Shown piece by piece: positions 22,265-28,015 of a stretch of 28,015 bases of DNA (positions are counted from its first letter, which is position 1; the number at the start of each line of letters is the position of its first letter). Source of the DNA: an uncultured Eubacteriales bacterium (lineage in GTDB: Bacteria > Bacillota > Clostridia > Oscillospirales > Oscillospiraceae). Both the position numbers and the translations under genes were made by a program. Where the stretch lies: contig URLO01000029.1 of NCBI GenBank assembly GCA_900548625.1, positions 1-28,015 on the forward strand, given 5' to 3'. The notes below the pieces were generated by a model. It had not been told where the DNA came from. It ran no database searches and saw only the letters and a program-made list of their open reading frames with translations.

Positions 22265-24093
22265 GCTTCTTCCGTATCCTTTCCGCCGTGGAAATATGCG
22301 AAAACGGCTTGCGCCTGTTTATCAGACAGCACCTCGCAGAGCTGCGCCTGCGTCGCATTTTTCACGGCCGTGACCGATTTGAATTTTTTCAGCAGCTGCT
22401 GACGCCGCTTTTCTCCGATGCCAGGGATCTTTTCCAGCTCCGATTCGCGCATACGCTTGCTGCGAAGCTGGCGGTGGTAGGTGATGGCAAAGCGGTGCAC
22501 CTCCTCCTGGATCGTGCCGATGAAAGCAAAAACGGCTGGATTTGCAGAGATGGCGATCTCGTTTCCGTCCGGCGTGACGAGCGCGCGCGTCCGGTGGCGG
22601 TCGTCCTTGACCATACCGTAAACCGGAATGTCCAGCGCATTTTCACGCAGGACAGAAAGTGCAACATTTGTATGCTCCACGCCGCCGTCGATCAAAAGTG
22701 CGTCCGGACGCTCGGAAAAACCAGAGTCGCCCGCAAGATAATGCGCAAAGCGCCGCTCGAGCACCTGACGCATGGATGCATAGTCATCCTGATCGCGCAG
22801 CCCCTCGATCTTAAAGCGCTTATAATCCTTTTTGCAGGGCTTTCCGTCTGTGAAGACCACCATGGACGCCACGATGTCCGTCCCGGCGGTGTTGGAGATG
22901 TCATACGATTCCAGCCGCGCGGGCGGCTCCGGAAGGCCGAGCATTCCTTGCAGCACGCTCAAAACGCCTGCCGCGCGCTCGGCCTTGGTGGTGACGCGCT
23001 CGGCCTCCTCACGGGCATTTTTCTGCGCCAGCTCGACCAGGCGCACGCCGTCGCCGCGAACCGGCCTGCGGATGTGCACCTTCTTCTTGAGCTGCTGATG
23101 CAGAAGCTGCTCAAACAGCGGTGCGTCCTCCATCTCACTGGGGAGCAGGATCTCCTTCGGCGCCGCGCCGCGGGCAAGATAATACTGCTTGACAAGCGTG
23201 GAGACAGCCTCCTGTGCATCGTCGGACGGCTGGAGGATCTCATAGTCCTTGTCCAGAAGATTTCCGTTTACATAATGCAAGACCGCAAAGCAAGCCTTAG
23301 CCTCGCTCTGGTAGTAGCCGACCACATCGGTGCTCGCCATCGTTCCGGCGGTCACGAGCTGACGCTGCCCAAGCGCCTCAACGGCGAGCAGACGGTCACG
23401 CAGCGCCGCCGCACGCTCAAAGTCCAGCGCTTCTGCCGCCGACTCCATCTGCGCGCGCAGCTCCTGCGCGGCTTCTTTGTACTTTCCCTCGAGCATCTGC
23501 ACCGCCTGCCGGATGCGGGCACGGTATTCCTCGGGGCTGCGCGAGCACTGGCACCACGCATCACAGTTGTTCATGTGGTAGTTGAGGCACGGACGTTCCT
23601 TGCCAAGGTCGCGCGGGAATTTTTTATTGCAGCCCGGGAGCTTGAGCGTCACCCGAAGCGTGTCGATCACATGCTGGGAGATATAGCGCCCGCCGTAGGG
23701 GCCGAAATACTCCGCGCCGTCATCCAGAACGCGCGGAGCCAGCTCGATCACCGGATATTCCTCGTGCAGATCGACGCGCAGATACGGATAGCCCTTGTCA
23801 TCCTTGAGCAGGATGTTGTACTTCGGCATGTGGCGCTTGATGAGCGAGCATTCGAGCACCAGCGCCTCAAATTCCGTTCTGGCAACGATGACATCGAAAT
23901 GGTCGATCTGGGAAACCATGCGCCGTGTCTTTGGCGTATGGGCAGAGGAAACCTGAAAATACTGGCTGACACGGTTTTTGAGCTTCTTGGCCTTGCCGAC
24001 GTAGATGACCGTGCCGGTCTTGTCCTGCATGATATAGACGCCCGGCTCCAACGGGAGACTCAGCGCCTTGTCCTTGAGTTCTTCAAATGTCAT
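22261..24093 (-). CDS. uvrC: Excinuclease ABC subunit C
   Basis: UvrC makes both incisions in nucleotide excision repair. Domains in order: GIY-YIG nuclease (LEPGVYIMQDKTGTVIYVGKAKKLKNRVSQYF, residues about 15-46), a cysteine cluster (CNKKFPRDLGKERPCLNYHMNNCDAWC, about 150-180), the UVR motif (about 195-235), an RNase H-like second nuclease domain (YDISNTAGTDIVASMVVFTDGKPCKKDYKRFKIEG, about 395-430) and helix-hairpin-helix (IPGIGEKRRQQLLKKF, about 555-570). Length is 610 aa, normal. The ATG at 24093 gives the usual N-terminus (MTFEELKDKALSLPLEPGVY). The ribosome binding site is weak (GAAG), and a terminator from the upstream gene ends about 8 bases before the start. It is first in a uvrC-rsmD-coaD-coiled-coil operon. 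Confidence 0.98.
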   Translation of the reverse strand: MTFEELKDKALSLPLEPGVYIMQDKTGTVIYVGKAKKLKNRVSQYFQVSSAHTPKTRRMVSQIDHFDVIVARTEFEALVLECSLIKRHMPKYNILLKDDKGYPYLRVDLHEEYPVIELAPRVLDDGAEYFGPYGGRYISQHVIDTLRVTLKLPGCNKKFPRDLGKERPCLNYHMNNCDAWCQCSRSPEEYRARIRQAVQMLEGKYKEAAQELRAQMESAAEALDFERAAALRDRLLAVEALGQRQLVTAGTMASTDVVGYYQSEAKACFAVLHYVNGNLLDKDYEILQPSDDAQEAVSTLVKQYYLARGAAPKEILLPSEMEDAPLFEQLLHQQLKKKVHIRRPVRGDGVRLVELAQKNAREEAERVTTKAERAAGVLSVLQGMLGLPEPPARLESYDISNTAGTDIVASMVVFTDGKPCKKDYKRFKIEGLRDQDDYASMRQVLERRFAHYLAGDSGFSERPDALLIDGGVEHTNVALSVLRENALDIPVYGMVKDDRHRTRALVTPDGNEIAISANPAVFAFIGTIQEEVHRFAITYHRQLRSKRMRESELEKIPGIGEKRRQQLLKKFKSVTAVKNATQAQLCEVLSDKQAQAVFAYFHGGKDTEEA

Positions 24094-24100
24094 AAGTCTT

Positions 24101-24141
24101 CAAAAAGCCGCCTCAAAAACGGCAAGGTTTTTGAGGCGGCT
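24101..24141 (-). terminator. Strong terminator after the HPr-like gene, directly in front of uvrC
   Basis: A perfect 15-bp stem (AGCCGCCTCAAAAAC at 24106-24120 with 24127-24141) has a 6-base loop. On the minus strand TTTTTG follows at 24105-24101. uvrC begins 8 bases after the tract, with no room for a promoter between them. Confidence 0.9.
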
Positions 24142-24150
24142 CCGATCCGT

Positions 24151-24411
24151 TTAGAAAATTTCCTTGACGAGCATTTCCGTCAGCGTCTTGACGGCTTCCT
24201 CCTCATCGGGACCTTCTGCAAGGATGCTCACACGAGTCCCCTTCGTGATTCCCATAGACAGGACACCGAGCAGACTCTTGGCGTTGATCTTTCGATCCTC
24301 GACCTCGATCCAGATGCTGGACTTGAACTCGTTTGCCTTCTGGATGAAATACGTGGCCTGACGGTTATAGAGACCGGACTCACATTTTACGATGGATTGC
24401 TGCATGTACAT
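24151..24411 (-). CDS. HPr-family protein with His15 replaced by Tyr (Crh-like)
   Basis: HPr carries phosphate from PEP to sugar permeases through His15, and signals through Ser46. This 86-residue protein aligns along its whole length with Bacillus HPr, but the active-site segment reads SGLYNRQAT (residues 12-20) where HPr has GIHARPAT. Tyr takes the place of His15, and Pro18 is Gln. The regulatory segment is intact: NAKSLLGVLSMGI with Ser46 at the canonical position. So it should be unable to pass phosphate but could still be phosphorylated on Ser46 by HPr kinase and act as a catabolite co-repressor, as does Crh in Bacillus (which has Gln15). The ATG at 24411 has AAGGAG 8 bases upstream; the GTG at 24420 overlaps the ribosome binding site. 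It stands alone between a promoter and a terminator. Confidence 0.92.
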   Translation of the reverse strand: MYMQQSIVKCESGLYNRQATYFIQKANEFKSSIWIEVEDRKINAKSLLGVLSMGITKGTRVSILAEGPDEEEAVKTLTEMLVKEIF

Positions 24412-24450
24412 AGACGACACTCCTTACATATCGTGCTTACGGACTATCCT

Positions 24451-24485
24451 TTCCTGCATAGGGGGGTGAACGCGCGGTGCAGGAA
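24451..24485 (-). other. Hairpin in the leader of the HPr-like gene
   Basis: TTCCTGCA (24451-24458) and TGCAGGAA (24478-24485) form an 8-bp stem with a 19-base loop that contains a run of six G on the plus strand (C in the transcript). It lies in the ~80-base leader between the predicted start of transcription and the ribosome binding site. No T tract, so not a terminator; a regulatory role is only possible. Confidence 0.4.
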
Positions 24486-24498
24486 TTTACTCTCACTT

Positions 24499-24526
24499 AT
24501 TTTATCAAAATGCGTGCAAATGTCAA
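24499..24526 (-). promoter_or_regulatory. Sigma-A promoter of the HPr-like gene
   Basis: TTGACA (24526-24521), 16-base spacer, TAAAAT (24504-24499) on the minus strand, about 88 bases before the start codon. Confidence 0.75.
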
Positions 24527-24540
24527 TAATGATTCTTCAA

Positions 24541-24580
24541 CTATTTAAACTCCGCGCGATCCGGCTATTTAAACTCCGCG
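24541..24580 (-). repeat. Tandem 24-bp duplication over the mutS2 stop codon
   Basis: CTATTTAAACTCCGCG occurs at 24541-24556 and again at 24565-24580, an offset of 24 bases, a multiple of three. The second copy is the real end of mutS2 (...AEFK stop). The first lies just beyond the stop and would read PDRAEFK-stop in the same frame. It looks like a recent in-frame tandem duplication of the last codons and the TAG. Confidence 0.8.
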
Positions 24581-26937
24581 ATGGTCACGCCGCTCTCGCC
24601 CTCGCCGTAGACGCCGAGACGGAAGCTCTTGATGTATTTTGAGCGCCGCAGTTCGTCCTGAACGGCGCTGCGCAGAACGCCCGTTCCCTTGCCGTGGATG
24701 ATACGCACGCTTGGGAGATTGGCAAGAAACGCGCTGTCAAGGAAGTTGTCGAGCACCGGGAGTGCCTCGTCCACTGCCATGCCGCGCAGGTCAAGCTCCG
24801 GCGAAACGGCCGCCTTCAGCTCGCGCACCTTGCCCTCGATGACCTTTTTGACATTTCCCTTCGGCTGGTTTTCCAGAAGATAGATCTCGTCCGCCTTTGC
24901 ATTCACCTTCATGATGCCCGCCTGAAGCTGGTACGTTCCGTCCTTGCCGATGGCGAGCACCGTTGCACGCGAGCCGTATTTGATCAGCTCGACCGTGTCG
25001 CCGACACGAATCTCACGGCTGGACTTCGGACGCAGCTTCTTTTCCTCGCCGCCGGCAAGCTTCTCCTCCGCCTCGTTGAGCGTGCGGCGGAGCGCTGCCT
25101 GGCGCTCGTTCTGATTCTGCACGTCGGCGCTGTCATGCGCCTGCTTGCGAAGCTGCTTGAGCTCCTCATAGACCTGATTGGCCGTGCGGCGGGCATCGTC
25201 AATGATGAACTGGGCTTCCTTTTTCGCCTGCTGCGCTGCCTTTTCGCGCTGGAGCTTGATCTCGTTGTAATACTGCTCCGACTGCTTTTTCTGCTTTTCG
25301 GTCTCCAGACGCAGATGCTCCGCCTCGGCGCGCGCCCTTTCCATCTCCTGCCGCTGCTGCTCGAGCTGATTGAGAACATCCTCAAAGTTCGTGTCGTTCT
25401 CATTGACCATGCTTCTGGCCTTGTCGATGATGTGCTCCGGAAGGCCGAGTCGGCGGGAGATCGCAAAGGCGTTGGACTTTCCGGGAATGCCGATGAGCAG
25501 CCGGTAGGTCGGCTTGAGCGTTTCCACGTCGAACTCACACGAGGCATTGATGACGCCCTCGGTGCGCATGGCGTATATTTTCAGCTCTGCGTAATGCGTC
25601 GTCGCGGCGACCTTCGCGCCGCACTGGCGGCAGAACTCGATCAGCGCGACTGCCAGCGCCGCGCCCTCAGCCGGGGCGGTGCCCGCGCCGAGCTCGTCGA
25701 GCAGAACGAGCGATTCGCTGTCGCAGACGCTGACGATCTCAACGATGTTTTTCATATGCGCCGAGAAGGTGGAGAGCGACTGCTCGATCGACTGCTCATC
25801 GCCGATGTCCGCCAGCACCAGCGGGAACACGGAAACAAAGCTCCCATCGTCGGCGGGGACATGCAGACCGCACTCCGCCATCAGCGTCAGAAGGCCGATG
25901 GTCTTGAGCGTGACAGTTTTGCCGCCCGTATTGGGGCCGGTGATGATGAGCGTATCGAAGTCCGTTCCGAGCCGGACGGAGATCGGCACGACCGTCTGCT
26001 TGTCGATCAGCGGATGGCGGGCTCGCTTTAGCTCCAGCGCTCCGTCGGTGCGGATCTGCGGCTCGATCGCATTCATGGCAAACGAGAGCTTCGCGCGGGC
26101 AAAAATACAGTCGAGCGTGACGAGCACACGGTAGTTTTCCTCAATGTGCGTGCGGTAATTCGCGCAGTCGGCGGAGAGCTCCGCCAGGATCCGCTCGATC
26201 TCCTTTCGTTCGGCGACAAACAGCTCGCGCAGCTCGTTGTTGGCGTTCACGGCCTGCATCGGTTCGATGAAGAACGTGCTGCCGGATGCCGAAACGTCGT
26301 GGACGAGGCCGGGAAGGTCGTTTTTGCACTCGCTCTTGACCGGCACAACGAACCGGTCGGAGCGGATGGTGATGATCGGCTCGCGCAGGATCTTGGCATA
26401 CGACGGCGAGGAGATGATCTTTTGCAGCGATTCGCGGATCTTCGCGCTCTGCTGGCGGATCTTGCGGCGGATCGAGGCAAGCTCGCTGCTCGCCGCATCG
26501 GAGATCTCGTCCTTCGCCGGGATGCAGGTGTAGATTTTTTCTTCCAGATATTTGTTCGCCATGAGCTGGAAGAACCACGGGTCGAGCACCGTGGGGACGC
26601 TGTCGCCGTCGGCATAATTTTTCACCATGCGGGCAGACTTGAGACAGCCGGCGATCTGAAGCAGCTCCTCGGTGCTGAGAACGCCGCCGCGGTCGGCGCG
26701 CGCAAGCGAAGCGCTCATATCGCGGATGCCGCCGAGGCTCGGAGAGCCCTTGAGCGTGATGAGCCTGCACGCGTCTGTCGTCTCTTTTTGAAGCGCGCAA
26801 ATGTCGTCCGCATCGTCCAGCGGGATGAGCGCGCGGCAGGCCTGCTTGGCGGCCTCGCTGCCCGCGTGCGCGGCCAGAAGCTCAAGCACCTTGTCAAGCT
26901 CGAGCTTCTTCAGGGATTTTTCGTACAATTCATTCAT
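24565..26937 (-). CDS. mutS2: Endonuclease MutS2
   Basis: MutS2 is a MutS paralogue that limits homologous recombination and, in Gram-positive bacteria, also acts on stalled ribosomes. The protein (about 790 aa) has the N-terminal lever/clamp region, the ATPase domain with Walker A TGPNTGGKTVTLKTIG near residues 332-347 and DEQSIEQSLSTFSAHM, the segment VLLDELGAGTAPAEGAALA, then a long coiled coil (about 505-625), a KOW-like region (SREIRVGDTVELIKYGSRATVLAI), and the C-terminal Smr nuclease domain (LDLRGMAVDEAL ... IIHGKGTGVLR). I chose ATG 26937; the GTG at 26946 overlapping the recO stop (GTGA) is an alternative. No strong ribosome binding site is seen, so it is probably coupled to recO. 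It ends in a small tandem duplication. Confidence 0.97.
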   Translation of the reverse strand: MNELYEKSLKKLELDKVLELLAAHAGSEAAKQACRALIPLDDADDICALQKETTDACRLITLKGSPSLGGIRDMSASLARADRGGVLSTEELLQIAGCLKSARMVKNYADGDSVPTVLDPWFFQLMANKYLEEKIYTCIPAKDEISDAASSELASIRRKIRQQSAKIRESLQKIISSPSYAKILREPIITIRSDRFVVPVKSECKNDLPGLVHDVSASGSTFFIEPMQAVNANNELRELFVAERKEIERILAELSADCANYRTHIEENYRVLVTLDCIFARAKLSFAMNAIEPQIRTDGALELKRARHPLIDKQTVVPISVRLGTDFDTLIITGPNTGGKTVTLKTIGLLTLMAECGLHVPADDGSFVSVFPLVLADIGDEQSIEQSLSTFSAHMKNIVEIVSVCDSESLVLLDELGAGTAPAEGAALAVALIEFCRQCGAKVAATTHYAELKIYAMRTEGVINASCEFDVETLKPTYRLLIGIPGKSNAFAISRRLGLPEHIIDKARSMVNENDTNFEDVLNQLEQQRQEMERARAEAEHLRLETEKQKKQSEQYYNEIKLQREKAAQQAKKEAQFIIDDARRTANQVYEELKQLRKQAHDSADVQNQNERQAALRRTLNEAEEKLAGGEEKKLRPKSSREIRVGDTVELIKYGSRATVLAIGKDGTYQLQAGIMKVNAKADEIYLLENQPKGNVKKVIEGKVRELKAAVSPELDLRGMAVDEALPVLDNFLDSAFLANLPSVRIIHGKGTGVLRSAVQDELRRSKYIKSFRLGVYGEGESGVTIAEFK

Positions 26938-26942
26938 ATTTC

Positions 26943-27683
26943 TCACTCATTCAGCAGAGATTTGTAAAAATCGAGCGTGTAAAAGCCGCGCTCGAGCTGG
27001 GTTTGCAGATAGGTTTCGGCAATGTCGCAGAGCTCCTTGACGGCACGACCCTCCAGCCGGAAGGAAAAGACGCGTTTCGGGTCGCATGATACGATATAGC
27101 GCATAGCGGCGAGCGCTCCGGCGCTCAGCGGCAGACGCAGTCCCTCGCCTGCGCTGCACGATGTGCAGCAGAGGATGCCTCCGCGCACATCGAAGCGTTC
27201 GGGAGACGGCGCACCGCAGACAGCGCAGCCGGAAAGCTCCGGCGTGTAGCCGCTGAGGCAGGCCGCGCGCAGCTCAAACGCCGCCTTCACAAGGCGCGGC
27301 TCGCCGCGTCTGCGGCTCAGAGCATAGAGGGCATTGAGCGTCAGGGACAAAAGCTCCGGGCTCGGCATGTCCTCCTGCGACAAAAGCTCCGCCGCCTGCG
27401 CAAAATAGGACGCAAGCGCAAGCAGCTCGATATCCGTCCGGATGCCGGTGAACATCTCGATCGGCGCCGCCTCGTCCACGGTATGAAAGCCGCGATTTTC
27501 AAAAATCGTAAACTCGGAATACGTCAGAAGCTGGCACGCGCCCTTGAGACGGCTGGCACGGCTCCGGACGCCGCGCGCCTTGAGCGTCATCAGCCCGTGG
27601 TCCTTCGTCAAAACCGTCAGGATCTGGTCGTTATCCTGATAATTCACCTGACGGAGCACGAGCCCGTCGGTTTTCAGATACAT
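26943..27683 (-). CDS. recO: DNA repair protein RecO
   Basis: RecO helps load RecA onto gaps with RecR and RecF. The 246-residue protein starts with the OB-fold segment MYLKTDGLVLRQVNYQDNDQILTVLTKDHGLMTLKARGVR, has the RLKGACQLLTYSEFTIFENRGFHTVDEA region, and a four-cysteine zinc ribbon (SGCAVCGAPSPERFDVRGGILCCTSC, near residues 145-172). The ATG at 27683 has GGGAG 7 bases upstream and gives the family length; the upstream ATG would add 18 unrelated residues. yqzL precedes it by 19 bases, the same order as in Bacillus. It abuts mutS2. Confidence 0.96.
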   Translation of the reverse strand: MYLKTDGLVLRQVNYQDNDQILTVLTKDHGLMTLKARGVRSRASRLKGACQLLTYSEFTIFENRGFHTVDEAAPIEMFTGIRTDIELLALASYFAQAAELLSQEDMPSPELLSLTLNALYALSRRRGEPRLVKAAFELRAACLSGYTPELSGCAVCGAPSPERFDVRGGILCCTSCSAGEGLRLPLSAGALAAMRYIVSCDPKRVFSFRLEGRAVKELCDIAETYLQTQLERGFYTLDFYKSLLNE

Positions 27684-27702
27684 AAGTACACTCCCGCGCG
27701 GC

Positions 27703-27807
27703 TCACACAGAGGCGCTGTCCGCCTCGCGCTGCGCATTTTTGTAAAGAAGATACGATTCCGGCGAGCCGGTCCGCAGGAACAGCTGCCAGTAAAGCTCCG
27801 CGTCCAT
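27703..27807 (-). CDS. yqzL: YqzL-family small protein, 34 aa
   Basis: A 34-residue reading frame (MDAELYWQLFLRTGSPESYL, then LYKNAQREADSASV) matches the YqzL pattern: W-x-x-F-x-x-TG-x-x-x-x-YLLYK. YqzL is a conserved small Firmicute protein of unknown function encoded just before recO in Bacillus. The ATG at 27807 has GGGAGG 7 bases upstream, an excellent ribosome binding site, and recO starts 19 bases after its stop. It was too short for routine gene callers. It is the first gene of a yqzL-recO-mutS2 operon. Confidence 0.85.
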   Translation of the reverse strand: MDAELYWQLFLRTGSPESYLLYKNAQREADSASV

Positions 27808-27898
27808 CGCTATGCCTCCCCTGCCCTTTGCAGTTAGGATGCGCGTGCCCGCGGGGCGCTATGCTGGAAGTTTCTGCGCGGTCTGTTCCGCAGATATT

Positions 27899-27927
27899 AT
27901 TATAGCATGTTCCCTTCTGCCGCGCAA
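27899..27927 (-). promoter_or_regulatory. Extended -10 promoter of yqzL-recO-mutS2
   Basis: TATAAT at 27904-27899 on the minus strand, preceded by TGC (extended -10, TGCTATAAT). The -35 position (TTGCGC, 27927-27922, 17-base spacer) is poor, as is usual when the -10 is extended. Confidence 0.6.
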
Positions 27928-27966
27928 CCGTCCGGCTTTTTCAGACTGTCAAAAAACCTCGTAGAG

Positions 27967-27986
27967 TTCGCGCCCGCAGGCGCGAA
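27967..27986. other. GC-rich hairpin at the window's right edge
   Basis: TTCGCGCC (27967-27974) and GGCGCGAA (27979-27986) form an 8-bp stem with a 4-base loop. On the minus strand TTTTTT follows about 10 bases later, so it may be the terminator of a gene beyond the window. The last 88 bases hold no convincing coding sequence. Confidence 0.35.
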
Positions 27987-28015
27987 TAAAATGTGAATCG
28001 GTTTTGTCCGGGGGC

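Noticed and set aside
22288..24642. Open frame of 784 codons on the plus strand opposite uvrC and the HPr-like gene
   Set aside because: Antisense shadow; crosses a strong terminator hairpin and a promoter, and has no ribosome binding site or domain.
24694..26031. Open frame of 445 codons on the plus strand opposite mutS2
   Set aside because: Shadow of the coiled-coil and ATPase parts of mutS2; low-complexity Leu/Arg-rich product.
27828..28015. 3' end of an era-like gene at the right edge
   Set aside because: era often lies before yqzL-recO, but none of the three minus-strand frames here shows an Era C-terminus, and an extended -10 promoter lies in between.

Overview
The window reads as chromosomal DNA of a GC-rich, endospore-forming member of the Firmicutes, most like the Oscillospiraceae/Ruminococcaceae side of Clostridia. 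Evidence seen: the spoIIAA-spoIIAB-sigF operon, a YunB homologue, cotJ spore-coat genes, a valine T-box leader, strong GGAGG-type ribosome binding sites, TTG starts, and a Crh-like HPr paralogue. The taxon is inferred; there is no rRNA or other marker here. The first ~700 bases are visibly AT-richer than the rest.

Layout, left to right. (1) 1-760: a membrane-anchored, anti-sigma-like protein with its terminator. (2) 903-2267: a 160-bp MITE-like element inserted exactly in the stop codon of queA, then queA and its promoter. (3) 2134-4422: the asd-dapA operon for lysine/diaminopimelate synthesis, ended by a bidirectional hairpin. (4) 4474-6663: an ECF sigma factor and a large membrane-anchored partner with a plausible autoregulatory ECF promoter. 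(5) 6684-8414: yajC and tgt, each with its own promoter. (6) 8450-9632: a sporulation operon encoding a CotJA-CotJB fusion and CotJC, ended by a hairpin resembling the one after dapA. (7) 9616-15463: pcrA-yunB-ligA-MBL hydrolase, a DNA repair operon with a sporulation gene inside it. (8) 15484-16944: the sigF operon. (9) 16963-20697: valS and a YcxB-like membrane gene behind a T-box riboswitch with a GUC (valine) specifier. (10) 20700-24093: uvrC-rsmD-coaD-coiled-coil gene. (11) 24101-24526: an HPr paralogue with Tyr in place of the catalytic His15 but with Ser46 kept. (12) 24541-27927: a yqzL-recO-mutS2 operon starting with a 34-residue protein, then non-coding sequence to the window end.

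Most of the window is conserved housekeeping DNA (DNA repair, translation, cell-wall precursor and coenzyme A synthesis, sporulation control). I see no phage, CRISPR array, defence island or obviously new multi-gene system. The points worth a second look are the MITE in the queA stop codon, the CotJA-CotJB fusion, the T-box-controlled membrane gene, terminators sitting directly in front of spoIIAA and uvrC, the Crh-like protein, and the duplicated 3' end of mutS2.
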